NCBI RefSeq assembly: GCF_014191775.1
Contig: NZ_JACHXA010000005.1
Span: 186,001-250,000, forward strand
From: Limibacillus halophilus
Lineage (GTDB): Bacteria; Pseudomonadota; Alphaproteobacteria; Kiloniellales; CECT-8803
Length of the DNA stretch: 64,000 nt
Direction: 5' to 3'
The position numbers were made by a program, and so were the translations under genes. Positions 20,224-30,503 of this stretch are shown one piece after another. The notes under the pieces were generated by a model. That model had not been told where the DNA came from and searched no databases. It worked only from the letters and a program-made list of their open reading frames with translations. Positions within the stretch are counted from its first letter, which is position 1, and every line of letters starts with the position of its first letter.

Positions 20224-21549
20224 ATGCGCCTATCGCGTTACTTCCTGCCCACGATGAAGGACACTCCCGCCGAGGCCCAGATCGTCTCGCACCGCTTGAT
20301 GCTGCGCGCCGGTATGGTGCGCCAAGCCAGTGCCGGAATTTATTCCTGGTTACCCATGGGATTCCGGGTTCTGCAAAAGATCGAACAGATCGTCCGCGAA
20401 GAGCAGGACCGGATGGGTGGCCAGGAAATGCTAATGCCGACCATTCAATCGGCGGACCTTTGGCGGCAGTCGGGTCGCTACGATGCCTACGGTCCTGAAA
20501 TGCTTCGCATCACGGATCGGCACGAGCGGGAGATGCTCTACGGCCCGACAAACGAGGAGTTGATCACCAACATCTTCCAGGCCGAAGCGCGCAGCTATCG
20601 GGACCTGCCGAAGCAACTCTATCACATTCAATGGAAGTTCCGTGATGAGGTGCGGCCACGTTTTGGGGTCATGCGCGGGCGCGAATTCTTGATGAAGGAT
20701 GCCTATAGTTTTGATCTGAATTATGACGGCGCTAAAGAGTCTTATAACAAATACTTCGTGTGTTACTTGAGGACGTTTGCGCGGCTGGGGCTAAAGGCAA
20801 TTCCTATGGAAGCCGATACCGGCCCAATCGGCGGCAATCTCAGCCATGAATTCATCATTCTGGCAGATACCGGTGAGAGCGCTGTCTGGTGCCATAAGGA
20901 TTTTGAGGACGCCGATGCTGCCAATCTGACAGTCAACTATGACGACTCTAAAGCTGTTCAGAGTGTCGTGGACCATTTCACAAGTCTTTATGCGCGTACG
21001 GACGAAAAGCACGATCAGGCGATGTTTGAATCGCAGGTGCCTGCCGATAAGCGGATAGAACGACGGGGTATTGAAGTCGGCCACATCTTCTATTTCGGCA
21101 CCAAGTATTCTGATCCATTCGGTGCCGTGGTTGCTGCGCCGGATGGCGGTGAGGTGCCCGTCCACATGGGGTCTTACGGGATCGGTGTATCGCGTTTGGT
21201 GGGTGCAATCATTGAAGCCAGCCATGACGATGCGGGGATTATCTGGCCAGAATGCGTAGCGCCTTACAAGGTCGGCCTGGTGAACCTGCGGGTGAATGAC
21301 GACACCTGTGTCGTTGCTTGCGATCAGGCTTACGCAAAGCTTCAGGATGCCGGGGTCGAGGTGCTTTACGATGACCGGGATGTTCGACCCGGCGCAAAGT
21401 TCGCCGATATGGACCTGATCGGGTTGCCTTGGCAGTTGGTTATCGGCCCGCGCGGGTTGGAAAAGGGCGTGGTCGAGCTTAAATCCAGGGCAACTGGTGA
21501 AAAGCAGGAAATGTCACTCGAATCAGCGCTCGCCAAGCTGAGCGCCTGA
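20224..21549 (+). CDS. proS: Prolyl-tRNA synthetase, short alphaproteobacterial form
   Basis: Class II aminoacyl-tRNA synthetase, 441 aa. Motif 2 ([17 protein letters not shown]) and motif 3 ([13 protein letters not shown]) are present, followed by the anticodon-binding domain ([13 protein letters not shown] onward). The roughly 180-residue editing insertion of the E. coli enzyme is absent between motifs 2 and 3, as is normal for alphaproteobacteria and mitochondria. Editing of Ala-tRNA(Pro) must then rely on a separate protein. The start keeps the conserved [10 protein letters not shown] beginning. Confidence 0.96.
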   Translation: MRLSRYFLPTMKDTPAEAQIVSHRLMLRAGMVRQASAGIYSWLPMGFRVLQKIEQIVREEQDRMGGQEMLMPTIQSADLWRQSGRYDAYGPEMLRITDRHEREMLYGPTNEELITNIFQAEARSYRDLPKQLYHIQWKFRDEVRPRFGVMRGREFLMKDAYSFDLNYDGAKESYNKYFVCYLRTFARLGLKAIPMEADTGPIGGNLSHEFIILADTGESAVWCHKDFEDADAANLTVNYDDSKAVQSVVDHFTSLYARTDEKHDQAMFESQVPADKRIERRGIEVGHIFYFGTKYSDPFGAVVAAPDGGEVPVHMGSYGIGVSRLVGAIIEASHDDAGIIWPECVAPYKVGLVNLRVNDDTCVVACDQAYAKLQDAGVEVLYDDRDVRPGAKFADMDLIGLPWQLVIGPRGLEKGVVELKSRATGEKQEMSLESALAKLSA

Positions 21550-21595
21550 ACCACTTGGGGTCATAGTGGCCCGTCGAACGCCTAGGGAGATACCC

Positions 21596-22843
21596 ATGAT
21601 CTTCGGTCTATTCGAGCGGATGGTTGCTTGGCGCTATCTCCGTTCGCGGCGACAGGAAGGTTTCGTCAATGTGATTGCTGGGTTCTCGCTGCTGGGAATC
21701 TGTCTCGGCGTGGCCACCTTGATCATCGTCATGTCCGTGATGAATGGTTTCCGTCAGGAGTTACTAGGTCGCATTCTCGGTGTGAACGGCCATCTGACGG
21801 TTTATTCAAGTGGTGGCACCATCAAAGACTTTGAGACGGCCGCCGACAAGGTTCGAGCTTTGGATTTCGTGATCCAAGCGACGCCTCAAGTACGTGGCCA
21901 GGCTATGGTCACGGCAGGCCAAGGTGCGTCCGGTGCCGTGGTGCGCGGTATCAGCCTGGAAGAGCTCCGTAATCGCAAAATCATAGCCGAAAACATTGTC
22001 GGTGGTTCGTTGGACGAGGTGGGTGAGAAGGATGGCCTTGTAATAGGCAGCCGCCTTGCACGCGCGTTCAATGTGGGGGCTGGTGGCAGCTTGAAGCTGG
22101 TATCACCCCAAGGAAACACGACGATGTTGGGTACGGTGCCGAGGATCAAGACATATCGCGTGGCGGCCGTCTTCGAAGTTGGCATGTACGAATATGACAG
22201 CAGTTTCATATACATGCCGCTGGAGGCCGCGCAGATTTTCTTTCAAGTGCCGGGCGCCGTCACTGATATCGAGGTTTTCGTAAAGGACGCGGATCGTATG
22301 TTCCTGGAGCGATCCAGGGTACGCGATGCCCTGGGGCCGACTTTCGTAACCCAGGATTGGCAGCAAACAAACTCTAGTTTTTTCAATGCGTTGCAGGTCG
22401 AACGTAATGTTATGTTCCTCATCCTTACGCTCATTATCGTGGTGGCCGCGTTCAACATTATTTCAGGCCAGATAATGTTAGTGAAGGACAAGGGGCGTGA
22501 CATCGCAATATTGCGGACCATGGGCGCGTCGCGCGGCATGATCATGCGTATATTTCTCCTGAGCGGTGCCTCTATCGGTTTTGTAGGAACCTTCTTGGGG
22601 TTGGTTCTGGGGGTTGCCTTCGCCGACAATATCCAAACCATCCGCGAGTGGCTTGAAGGGTTGCTCGGCGCGACGGTGTTTGATGCTGAAATTTACTTCC
22701 TATCTCAGCTACCGGCTGTGATTGACCCAATGGAAGTGGTTTCTGTCGTGGCCATGGCTTTGGGACTGTCACTTCTGGCGACGCTCTATCCTTCCTGGCG
22801 CGCTGCGCGCCTCGATCCGGTGGAGGCGCTTCGTTATGAGTAA
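21596..22843 (+). CDS. lolC: Lipoprotein-releasing ABC transporter permease (LolC/LolE family)
   Basis: Inner-membrane permease of the Lol system, which extracts outer-membrane lipoproteins from the inner membrane. It is 415 aa with one N-terminal transmembrane helix (about residues 25-47), a large periplasmic domain and three C-terminal helices of the FtsX type. The conserved start region FGLFERMVAWRYLRSRRQEGF is seen. I use the ATG at 21596, with TAGGGAG upstream. Alphaproteobacteria often have one permease (LolF-like homodimer) instead of LolC plus LolE, and only one is present here. Confidence 0.92.
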   Translation: MIFGLFERMVAWRYLRSRRQEGFVNVIAGFSLLGICLGVATLIIVMSVMNGFRQELLGRILGVNGHLTVYSSGGTIKDFETAADKVRALDFVIQATPQVRGQAMVTAGQGASGAVVRGISLEELRNRKIIAENIVGGSLDEVGEKDGLVIGSRLARAFNVGAGGSLKLVSPQGNTTMLGTVPRIKTYRVAAVFEVGMYEYDSSFIYMPLEAAQIFFQVPGAVTDIEVFVKDADRMFLERSRVRDALGPTFVTQDWQQTNSSFFNALQVERNVMFLILTLIIVVAAFNIISGQIMLVKDKGRDIAILRTMGASRGMIMRIFLLSGASIGFVGTFLGLVLGVAFADNIQTIREWLEGLLGATVFDAEIYFLSQLPAVIDPMEVVSVVAMALGLSLLATLYPSWRAARLDPVEALRYE

Positions 22844-23516
22844 CTCGGTGCTTTCGTTGACGGGGGTGCGCAAGGTTTTCAATCAGGGAGGCCGCAAGCT
22901 TGAAGTTTTGCGAGGCGCTGATCTGACTATCCAGCGTGGTGAAATGGTCGCCCTTGTCGGACCCTCAGGGGCCGGAAAATCGACGCTGCTGCAGATATGC
23001 GGCCTGCTTGAAGGCGCAGATGGCGGCGAAATATCAATTGACGGAAACCTTTCCTCGGGCCTGGGTGAGCGGCAGCGTACGGCGCTGAGGGGGCGAACCA
23101 TCGGGTTCGTATATCAGTATCATCACCTGTTGCCTGAATTTTCTGCCTTGGAAAACATCGTGATCCCGCAGTTGATCGCTGACAGGCCGCGCGGCGTGGC
23201 CCGACAACGCGCCGAGGCGTTGTTGCGACAGGTGGGCCTGGAAGACCGTGCCGGGCATCGTCCCGGCCAGTTGTCAGGTGGCGAGCAGCAGCGTGTCGCC
23301 ATGGCGCGGGCCCTGGCTAACGGTCCGGCCCTGCTTCTGGCTGACGAACCCACAGGCAATCTCGATCCAGGTACAGGGGACCGTGTTTTCGAGGTTCTAA
23401 CCACTTTGGTTCGCGAGGAAGGTTTGGCGGCATTGATCGCCACCCATAATTACGATCTTGCCGCACGTATGGACCGCACGTTGTCTTTGCAGGATGGTCG
23501 AATCCTCGAGGGCTAG
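22836..23516 (+). CDS. lolD: Lipoprotein-releasing ABC transporter ATP-binding protein
   Basis: ATPase partner of the LolC permease, 226 aa. Walker A GPSGAGKST is at residues 42-50, the ABC signature LSGGEQQR at 146-153, and Walker B LLLADE at 166-171. The ATG at 22836 overlaps the last codons of lolC by 8 bases, so the two are translationally coupled. It is followed 61 bases later by dnaE. Confidence 0.96.
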   Translation: MSNSVLSLTGVRKVFNQGGRKLEVLRGADLTIQRGEMVALVGPSGAGKSTLLQICGLLEGADGGEISIDGNLSSGLGERQRTALRGRTIGFVYQYHHLLPEFSALENIVIPQLIADRPRGVARQRAEALLRQVGLEDRAGHRPGQLSGGEQQRVAMARALANGPALLLADEPTGNLDPGTGDRVFEVLTTLVREEGLAALIATHNYDLAARMDRTLSLQDGRILEG

Positions 23517-23577
23517 TTAATCTGGATGGGATCACCAGTAATCCACGTCGCGAACGCGCTGGGAGCGGTAAACATCG

Positions 23578-26500
23578 ATGTCAGGTAGCGACTTCATTCA
23601 CCTTCGTGTGCATTCGGCTTATTCGCTCTCCGAGGGGGCAATCAAGCTGAAGCCGTTGGTCGAACGTTGTCGCAAGATGGGGATGCCCGCAGTTGGAGTC
23701 ACCGATACAGGAAATCTTTTTGGCGCACTGGAATTCTCTCTGGCCGCAACGGCTGCGGGTATTCAACCGATCATCGGTTGTCAACTATGGGTGACACGCA
23801 GCGATTCGACGGTAACCACGGGCGCTAAAAGGCCAAATCCTGATCAACTGGTTCTGTTGGTTAAGGACGAGCAGGGTTATCGAAACCTGATGCGTCTTTC
23901 AAGCAGGGCCTATCTGGAAACTGACGCCGGCGAAACGCCGCAGGTTGATATCGAAGCCTTGGAGGAATGCGGCGCGGGTCTGATCGCTTTGACGGGCGGC
24001 GCCAAGGGGCCGGTCAACCGGCTATTGAATGAAGGACGAGGCGCGGAGGCCGAAAGCTACCTGCTTCGGCTGAAAACCATTTTCAATGGCCGACTTTACA
24101 TCGAAATACAGCGCCATGGCATCCAGGACGAGGTCGCGAGCGAGCCCGCGCTGTTGGATCTGGCCTACAGGCATGATCTCCCGCTCGTGGCGACAAATGA
24201 TTGCTATTTTCTCGATGCACAGATTTACGAGGCGCACGACGCTTTGCTTTGCATAGCCGGTGGCGCTTATGTAACCCAGGAAGAACGGCGGCGGATGAAT
24301 GCCGAGTATCGCTTCAAAAGTGCCGAGGAAATGCGGGCGCTGTTTGAAGACTTACCGGAAGCCGTCGACAATTCTGTAGTCGTTGCCCAGCGTTGCGCCT
24401 TTTTCCCGGAGACCATCAATCCGATTCTACCCGCCTTTCCAACGGCTGAAGGTCGCAGTGAGGCTGAAGAACTGCGGGCTCAGGCCGAGGCGGGCTTGCA
24501 TAAGCGTCTGGAGGACCAGATTCTCACCGACGCTATGTCTCAGGTAGAGAAGCAGGAGGCCGAGGCACGCTACCGAGCGCGTCTTGATTTCGAACTCGAC
24601 GTTATCGGACAAATGGGATTCCCCGGTTACTTCCTGATCGTCGCCGATTTTATCCAGTGGGCGAAGGGGCAGGGTATACCCGTTGGGCCGGGCCGTGGTT
24701 CGGGAGCCGGATCGCTCGTCGCTTATGCGCTAACCATTACGGATTTGGATCCGCTACGCTGGAACCTGCTTTTCGAACGTTTCTTGAATCCCGAACGCGT
24801 CTCCATGCCTGACTTTGATATCGACTTCTGCCAGGACCGGCGGGACGAGGTGATACGCTATGTGCAGAAGAAGTACGGGTATGACACCGTCGCCCAAATC
24901 ATTACCTTCGGAAAATTGCAGGCGCGGGCGGTGTTGCGGGATGTTGGTCGCGTATTGCAGATGCCTTATCCACAAGTTGATCGTATCTGCAAGATGGTGC
25001 CGAACAATCCAGCCAATCCTGTGACGCTCGCACAGGCGGTGGACGGCGAACCTCAGTTGCAGGTCTGGCGCGATAGCGACGAACAGGTTGCCAAGCTTAT
25101 CGATATTGGGTTGAAGCTGGAGGGATTGTACCGTCACGCCTCGACGCATGCCGCCGGTGTCGTGATCGGCGACCGACCGCTAACGGAGTTGGTGCCGCTC
25201 TACCGTGATCCACGCTCGGATATGCCGGTTACGCAGTTCAACATGAAGTATGTCGAACAGGCCGGTTTGGTGAAGTTCGACTTTCTTGGCCTGAAGACGC
25301 TGACGGTCCTCTCGCGTGCGTGCCAGTTGTTGGAAGAGCGCGGTGTTACCATTGACCTGAGCAAAATCCCGCTTGATGACAGCGGAACTTTCGAGATGTT
25401 GGGCAGAGGCGACACGGTAGGTGTCTTCCAGCTTGAATCTTCGGGAATGCGCGATGTCCTGAAGCGCCTGAAAGCCGACCGCTTCGAGGATATCATCGCT
25501 GTGGTCGCACTTTATCGGCCTGGGCCGATGGACAATATTCCGCACTACATTGCCCGTAAGCACGGTCAGGAGAAGCCGGATTATCTGCATCCCTCGTTGG
25601 AGGGAATCCTGAAGGAGACCTTCGGGATCATGATTTATCAAGAACAGGTGATGCAGATCGCACAGGAGCTTGCGGGCTACTCGCTGGGATCGGCGGATAT
25701 GCTGCGGCGGGCCATGGGCAAGAAGATCCAGGCGGAGATGGATGCGCAACGGGAGTTCTTCGTCAAAGGGGCGAAGGAAAAGAATGTCGACGAGAAGAAG
25801 GCCAGCGATATTTTCGATCTGGTCGCTAAATTTGCTGGCTACGGTTTCAACAAGAGCCACGCAGCGGCTTATGCACTCGTCGCCTATCAAACAGCCTACC
25901 TGAAAGCAAACTACCCAGTTGAATTTCTCGCCGCGTCAATGACTTACGACATGAGCAATACCGACAAACTGGCGATTTTCAGACAGGAGCTGGATCGCCA
26001 GGGAATTCCTTTTTTGCCGCCGGACATCAACCGATCCCGTCCTGATTTCGCGGTTGAAGACCGCAAGGAAGGTGACCCGCGTAGCGGCGCCATCCGCTAT
26101 GCATTAGCGGCTATTAAGAATGTCGGTGGTTCGGCAATGGCCGGCCTCGTCCAGGCGAGGGAAACCGGGGGGCCATTCAAGGACATAACTGATTTTGCGG
26201 AACGCCTGGATAACCATTTGATCAACAAGCGAGCGGTCGAGAATCTCGCTTGTGCAGGCGCCTTTGATGGCCTGGAGGCGAATCGAAGACGGGTTTATCA
26301 AGGCGCGGAAACCATCGTCCGTCACGCAGCCGCGGCGACCAGCGAGCGGGCTAGCAGTCAGGAGAGCCTCTTCGGCGGCGATCAGCAGATCGCGGGGATC
26401 AAGCTTCCAGCGGTTGATGATTGGCCGGCGATGGAACGATTAGCCTCTGAGTTCAATGCCCTGGGGTTCTATCTTTCAGCTCATCCTCTGGATTCCTACA

Positions 26501-27045
26501 ACCTGGAACGCCTGCGGGTCGTTTCCTCTGGTCAGTTACAAGCGGTTTCTCGCCTGGAGCCGGGCCGGAAGCGTTTGGCTGGTATAGTCGTGGGGAAGCG
26601 CGAGTTGAACAACCGCAAGGGCCAACGCATGGCCTTTGTGCAGTTTTCTGATTTGGCCGGGGTGTTCGAGGTAACGCTCTTTTCCGAAGTGCTTGCCCAA
26701 GCGCGCGACCTGCTTGATCAGAACTTACCTTTGCTCATAACAGCCAATGTGGAAACGCGCGGTGACGACGAGCCGCGCATCACCGCCCACGAGATTGAAC
26801 TGCTTGATCAGGCGATGGCAAAATCCGCCGCCGGCTTGCGCGTCTATCTACGAGACGATAAAGCCCTGACGTCCCTGCATAGTGTGCTTAGTAGAGAGGG
26901 GCGGGGTCGTAGTGAAGTCTCGCTGGTTCTCACGCTTGGCGATGGTCGGGAAGTTGAAATGGGCCTGCCCGGTGGCTTCAGCCTCTCGGCTCAAGGGCGT
27001 CAGGCCATCAAGGCCATACCGAATATCGAAGTACAGGATCTTTAG
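23578..27045 (+). CDS. dnaE: DNA polymerase III subunit alpha
   Basis: The replicative DNA polymerase catalytic subunit, 1155 aa. The N-terminal PHP domain begins HLRVHSAYSLSEG, the usual Gram-negative form with a degenerate metal site. The palm contains GRGSGAGSLVAYAL and the catalytic PDFDIDF motif. An OB-fold (GIVVGKRELNNRKGQRM onward) sits near the C-terminus. The proofreading exonuclease is not part of this protein. It is the main DnaE1 type, not the SOS-induced DnaE2, judging by the length and full domain set. Confidence 0.97.
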   Translation: MSGSDFIHLRVHSAYSLSEGAIKLKPLVERCRKMGMPAVGVTDTGNLFGALEFSLAATAAGIQPIIGCQLWVTRSDSTVTTGAKRPNPDQLVLLVKDEQGYRNLMRLSSRAYLETDAGETPQVDIEALEECGAGLIALTGGAKGPVNRLLNEGRGAEAESYLLRLKTIFNGRLYIEIQRHGIQDEVASEPALLDLAYRHDLPLVATNDCYFLDAQIYEAHDALLCIAGGAYVTQEERRRMNAEYRFKSAEEMRALFEDLPEAVDNSVVVAQRCAFFPETINPILPAFPTAEGRSEAEELRAQAEAGLHKRLEDQILTDAMSQVEKQEAEARYRARLDFELDVIGQMGFPGYFLIVADFIQWAKGQGIPVGPGRGSGAGSLVAYALTITDLDPLRWNLLFERFLNPERVSMPDFDIDFCQDRRDEVIRYVQKKYGYDTVAQIITFGKLQARAVLRDVGRVLQMPYPQVDRICKMVPNNPANPVTLAQAVDGEPQLQVWRDSDEQVAKLIDIGLKLEGLYRHASTHAAGVVIGDRPLTELVPLYRDPRSDMPVTQFNMKYVEQAGLVKFDFLGLKTLTVLSRACQLLEERGVTIDLSKIPLDDSGTFEMLGRGDTVGVFQLESSGMRDVLKRLKADRFEDIIAVVALYRPGPMDNIPHYIARKHGQEKPDYLHPSLEGILKETFGIMIYQEQVMQIAQELAGYSLGSADMLRRAMGKKIQAEMDAQREFFVKGAKEKNVDEKKASDIFDLVAKFAGYGFNKSHAAAYALVAYQTAYLKANYPVEFLAASMTYDMSNTDKLAIFRQELDRQGIPFLPPDINRSRPDFAVEDRKEGDPRSGAIRYALAAIKNVGGSAMAGLVQARETGGPFKDITDFAERLDNHLINKRAVENLACAGAFDGLEANRRRVYQGAETIVRHAAAATSERASSQESLFGGDQQIAGIKLPAVDDWPAMERLASEFNALGFYLSAHPLDSYNLERLRVVSSGQLQAVSRLEPGRKRLAGIVVGKRELNNRKGQRMAFVQFSDLAGVFEVTLFSEVLAQARDLLDQNLPLLITANVETRGDDEPRITAHEIELLDQAMAKSAAGLRVYLRDDKALTSLHSVLSREGRGRSEVSLVLTLGDGREVEMGLPGGFSLSAQGRQAIKAIPNIEVQDL

Positions 27046-27097
27046 CAGCAGTTGAGAGCCGCCCTAGGCTTAGGCAAGCTTCTACGGCTCTTTTCCC

Positions 27098-27125
27098 TTG
27101 CATTTGCGCACCCAATAGGTATTTT
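27098..27125 (+). promoter_or_regulatory. Possible sigma-70 promoter for rpsB-tsf
   Basis: TTGCAT (27098-27103) and TATTTT (27120-27125), 16 bases apart, resemble -35 and -10 boxes. They lie about 130 bases before the rpsB start in the dnaE-rpsB gap, which would give a leader of roughly 120 bases containing the hairpins listed next. This is a by-eye match only. Confidence 0.4.
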
Positions 27126-27163
27126 CCGCGGCACTAAGGAATACGCACGCGGGTAATGCGGTG

Positions 27164-27213
27164 CGCCGGGGAGAAATCCCGGTGTTTCGCTCCGGTGTCC
27201 GGGATGTCCCGGA
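27164..27213 (+). promoter_or_regulatory. Structured leader of rpsB: two GC-rich hairpins
   Basis: The first hairpin pairs CGCCGGG (27164-27170) with CCCGGTG (27178-27184) around a 7-base loop. The second is the palindrome TCCGGGA-TG-TCCCGGA (27198-27213). The repeated CCGGG/CCCGG arms could also pair with each other in a different way, so two alternative folds are possible. There is no T-run, so this is not a dnaE intrinsic terminator. A leader bound by ribosomal protein S2 is an inference by analogy with E. coli rpsB. Confidence 0.45.
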
Positions 27214-27253
27214 TAATCCCCCCGCGGAGGCATAACCGGAAAAGAGGTACGAC

Positions 27254-28117
27254 ATGGCGCTTCCTAGCTTTACCATGCGTCAGCTGCTTGAGGCTGGCGT
27301 TCACTTCGGCCACACCACCCGCCGTTGGAACCCGAAGATGGCTCCCTTCATTTTTGGGGAACGTAACGGCGTTCACATCATCGATCTTGGTCAGACGGTT
27401 CCGTTGTTGCACCGCGCACTTGAGTTTGTCCACGGCGTTGTCGCGGGCGGCGGTCGCGTGCTTTTCGTAGGCACCAAACGTCAGGCGAGCGACAAAGTCG
27501 CGGAGGCCGCCAAGCGTAGCGGTCAGTACTACGTCAATCATCGCTGGCTGGGCGGTATGCTCACCAATTGGAAGACCATCTCCCATTCCATTAAGCGCCT
27601 CAAGGAACTTGAGGAGAAGCTTGGTGAAGGGAACATTGGCTTGACCAAGAAAGAGCTCCTTAACCTGACGCGTGAGCGCGACAAGCTGGAGCGCGCGCTT
27701 GGCGGAATCAAGGACATGGGTGGCTTGCCGGATGTGATCTTTGTGATCGACACGAACAAAGAACATTTGGCGATTGAGGAAGCCAACCGTTTGAACATCC
27801 CCGTGGTTGGCGTGCTCGATTCAAACTCCGATCCGGCCGGAATTACTTTCCCCATTCCCGGCAACGACGATGCTCTGCGTGCGATCGCCAGTTACTGTGA
27901 CTTGCTTGCCGATACCGTTCTGGATGGTATCCAGGCCGAACTTTCTGCCAGTGGGACTGACGTTGGCGCCGCTGAAGTGGCGCCTGCGGAAAAGCTGGAG
28001 GAAGCCGCGCCTGCCGAGGAAGCTGCTCCGGTTGAAGCTGCTGCACCTGCCGAAGAGGCGGTTGCTGAAGAAGCTTCTACCGAAGAGAAATCAAAGAGCG
28101 AGAAAGAAAGCGCTTAA
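27254..28117 (+). CDS. rpsB: 30S ribosomal protein S2
   Basis: Small-subunit ribosomal protein, 287 aa. The family beginning [23 protein letters not shown] and the motifs [12 protein letters not shown] and GVLDSNSDP are clear. After about residue 228 the protein has an Ala/Glu/Pro-rich low-complexity tail of about 60 residues, common in Rhodospirillales S2 and absent from E. coli. AAAGAGG precedes the ATG. It is followed 47 bases later by tsf, the usual partner. Confidence 0.97.
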   Translation: MALPSFTMRQLLEAGVHFGHTTRRWNPKMAPFIFGERNGVHIIDLGQTVPLLHRALEFVHGVVAGGGRVLFVGTKRQASDKVAEAAKRSGQYYVNHRWLGGMLTNWKTISHSIKRLKELEEKLGEGNIGLTKKELLNLTRERDKLERALGGIKDMGGLPDVIFVIDTNKEHLAIEEANRLNIPVVGVLDSNSDPAGITFPIPGNDDALRAIASYCDLLADTVLDGIQAELSASGTDVGAAEVAPAEKLEEAAPAEEAAPVEAAAPAEEAVAEEASTEEKSKSEKESA

Positions 28118-28164
28118 GAGATCAACCTCTTATGGTGGCATTTTAATAGAATAGGTGAATAAAA

Positions 28165-29088
28165 ATGGCTGAAATCACAGCAGCGCAGGTCAAGGAGCTT
28201 CGCGAGAAGACCGGCGCCGGCATGATGGATTGTAAGAAGGCGCTTATCGAATCGGGTGCCGACCTTGAAGCGGCAGTCGATTGGCTGCGGAAGAAGGGCT
28301 TGGCCGCCGCCGCGAAGAAGGCAGGGCGTACCGCAGCCGAGGGATTGGTCGGTATAGCGTCCGCGGGAACCCGCGGTGCGGTGGTAGAAGTCAACTCGGA
28401 AACCGACTTTGTGGCACGCAACGATCAGTTCCGCTCATTCGTAAGTGCGGTGGCGGAAAAAGCGCTTGATGCGAAGGGGAATATCGACGCTCTCAAGGCC
28501 TCGGATTTCGGTGATGGTGATACGGTTGAAGCCGCGGTGAGCAAGCTCATTGGTACCATTGGCGAGAACATGAATCTGCGCCGGACGGCCTATTTGGAGG
28601 TCTCTGACGGTGTCGTGGCGAGCTACGTTCACAACCAGGAAGTCCCGGGGCTCGGCAAAATTGGCGTTCTGGTGGCTCTTGAGTCCACTGGGGACAAGGC
28701 CAAGCTGGAGGCGTTTGGTCGCCAGGTGGCGATGCATATCGCCGCCACTAACCCGCAGTCCGTCAACATAGACGAGTTGGACCCGGCATTGCTGGCGCGT
28801 GAGCGTGACGTGCTAAGCGAACAGGCGCGCGCTTCCGGAAAGCCTGAAGAGATCATCGGCAAGATGGTCGAAGGGCGTCTGCGCAAGTACTACGAAGAGG
28901 TTGTCCTTTTGGAGCAGGTTTTCGTCATTGACGGGGAGAGCCGTGTTGCCAAAGCGGTGGAAGGCCTTTCCAAGGACCTGGGCGCAGCCGTGAAAATCAC
29001 GGGCTTTGTTCGGATGCAGCTTGGCGAAGGCGTCGAGCGAGAGGAAAAAGACTTCGCGTCCGAGGTTGCTGCGCAGCTTGGTAACTGA
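28165..29088 (+). CDS. tsf: Elongation factor Ts
   Basis: Guanine-nucleotide exchange factor for EF-Tu, 307 aa. The N-terminal UBA-like region has [18 protein letters not shown], and the core begins [13 protein letters not shown], the EF-Tu contact site. The length matches the proteobacterial family. It forms the rpsB-tsf unit and is followed by a strong intrinsic terminator. Confidence 0.97.
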   Translation: MAEITAAQVKELREKTGAGMMDCKKALIESGADLEAAVDWLRKKGLAAAAKKAGRTAAEGLVGIASAGTRGAVVEVNSETDFVARNDQFRSFVSAVAEKALDAKGNIDALKASDFGDGDTVEAAVSKLIGTIGENMNLRRTAYLEVSDGVVASYVHNQEVPGLGKIGVLVALESTGDKAKLEAFGRQVAMHIAATNPQSVNIDELDPALLARERDVLSEQARASGKPEEIIGKMVEGRLRKYYEEVVLLEQVFVIDGESRVAKAVEGLSKDLGAAVKITGFVRMQLGEGVEREEKDFASEVAAQLGN

Positions 29089-29119
29089 CGCTTTGCGTTG
29101 CAGAACGCTTGTCTGATTG

Positions 29120-29154
29120 AGCGCCGCCCCCTAAAAAGGGCGGCGCTTTCTTTT
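29120..29154 (+). terminator. Intrinsic terminator after tsf
   Basis: A perfect 10-base stem, AGCGCCGCCC (29120-29129) with GGGCGGCGCT (29138-29147), with an 8-base loop and followed by TTCTTTT. It ends only 46 bases before the pyrH ATG, leaving little room for a separate pyrH promoter. Confidence 0.9.
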
Positions 29155-29200
29155 GCAAAGGGGCGAAAGTATGTCCCACACCAGAAAACCGGGAGGAAAC

Positions 29201-29935
29201 ATGGGCGATAAGGTCAAATACAAGCGCGTCCTCTTGAAGATTTCGGGTGAGGCCCTGATGGGTCAGCGTGAATATGGGCTTGATCCCGACATGGTCGAGC
29301 GGATTGCTCAAGAGGTGCGCACGGTCCATGGGCTGGGCGTCGAGATCTGTTTGGTGATCGGCGGAGGAAACATCTTCCGGGGGCTATCCGGGGCGGCCGC
29401 TGGAATGGAACGGGCCACGGCTGATTACATGGGTATGCTGGCAACCGTTATTAACTCGCTAGCGATGCAAAACGCCTTGGAGCGGTTAGACGTTCCAACG
29501 CGTGTTCAATCCGCAATTCCCATGTCGACTGTGGCCGAGCCTTACATACGCCGCCGAGCGGTCAGGCATCTCGAGAAGGGTCGGATTATCATCTTTGGTG
29601 CCGGTACGGGGAATCCTTTCTTCACCACGGATACAGCAGCGGCATTGCGCGCATCGGAAATGAACTGTGATCTTTTGCTGAAAGGTACGAAGGTCGACGG
29701 TGTTTATGACGCCGACCCGGTTAAAAACCCAAGGGCGAAGCGCTATGATCGACTGACCTACCACAGAGTCCTGACGGAAGATCTTGGTGTAATGGATCAT
29801 TCGGCGATCTCACTCGCTCGGGAGAACCGGATTCCGATCGCAGTTTTCTCGATTAATCAGCCCGGAGCTTTTGCGGAGGTGATTGCAGGGCGCGGACAGT
29901 TTACCATTGTTTCAGACAGCAAATATCGGGAGTGA
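29201..29935 (+). CDS. pyrH: Uridylate kinase
   Basis: Phosphorylates UMP to UDP, hexameric, 244 aa. The start of the kinase fold ([15 protein letters not shown]), GGGNIFRG and [14 protein letters not shown] are family signatures. The ATG at 29201 is preferred: GGGAGGAAAC precedes it and the length is near the E. coli enzyme. An in-frame ATG at 29171 would add 10 residues. The next gene, frr, begins 5 bases after its stop. Confidence 0.96.
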   Translation: MGDKVKYKRVLLKISGEALMGQREYGLDPDMVERIAQEVRTVHGLGVEICLVIGGGNIFRGLSGAAAGMERATADYMGMLATVINSLAMQNALERLDVPTRVQSAIPMSTVAEPYIRRRAVRHLEKGRIIIFGAGTGNPFFTTDTAAALRASEMNCDLLLKGTKVDGVYDADPVKNPRAKRYDRLTYHRVLTEDLGVMDHSAISLARENRIPIAVFSINQPGAFAEVIAGRGQFTIVSDSKYRE

Positions 29936-29940
29936 CAACC

Positions 29941-30498
29941 GTGGCTGACGCAAACTTAAAAGATATCGAACATCGCATGGACGGGGCGCTTGAGGCCTTG
30001 CGGCGCGAATTCGTCGGCCTGCGCACAGGACGTGCATCGGCAGGGCTTCTTGAGCCGGTCATGGTCGATGCGTACGGCAGCTTGATGCCATTGACGCAAG
30101 TCGGCACCATCAGCGTTCCAGAACCGCGCATGATCACGGTTCAGGTTTGGGACCGATCGTTGGTGCAGGCGACCGAGAAAGCCATTCGTGAGTCCGATTT
30201 GGGTCTCAATCCTGCCACTGATGGTCAGTTAATAAGAGTTCCAGTTCCAGCGCTCAATGAGGAACGCAGACAGGAACTGACTCGCGTGGCCGGGAAGTAT
30301 GCCGAGCAAGCGAGAGTGGCGGTTCGCAATGTTCGCCGCGATGGTATGGACAAGCTGAAGAAGCAAGAAAAGGATCATGAGATTTCTCAGGATGAGCACA
30401 AGCGTTTGGCAGAGCGAATCCAGGAGTTGACGGATTCTCACATCAAGAAAGTCGATGAAATGCTGTCGAGCAAGGAAGCGGAGATCATGCAGGTCTGA
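29941..30498 (+). CDS. frr: Ribosome recycling factor
   Basis: Splits post-termination ribosomes together with EF-G, 185 aa. The [20 protein letters not shown] segment and the C-terminal helical region [15 protein letters not shown] are characteristic. The start is the GTG at 29941, with GGGAG about 8 bases upstream; a second in-frame GTG at 29932 has its purine tract too close. pyrH-frr-uppS-cdsA-dxr is a very common gene order. Confidence 0.95.
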   Translation: MADANLKDIEHRMDGALEALRREFVGLRTGRASAGLLEPVMVDAYGSLMPLTQVGTISVPEPRMITVQVWDRSLVQATEKAIRESDLGLNPATDGQLIRVPVPALNEERRQELTRVAGKYAEQARVAVRNVRRDGMDKLKKQEKDHEISQDEHKRLAERIQELTDSHIKKVDEMLSSKEAEIMQV

Positions 30499-30503
30499 TC
30501 GGA

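Noticed and set aside
20073-20498. 141-codon plus-strand frame overlapping the start of proS
   Set aside because: Most of it overlaps conserved ProS sequence in another frame, and the unique part has no recognisable feature.
23560-23577. SOS box before dnaE
   Set aside because: The nearby GAAC-N7-GAGC has a mismatch in a required base, and this is the main DnaE, which is not expected to be SOS-controlled.
25180-25890. 236-codon open frame opposite dnaE
   Set aside because: It is antisense to the polymerase core, has no ribosome binding site and no recognisable family.
27164-27213. Intrinsic terminator for dnaE
   Set aside because: The hairpins are strong, but there is no T-run after either, and they sit close to rpsB rather than to the dnaE stop.
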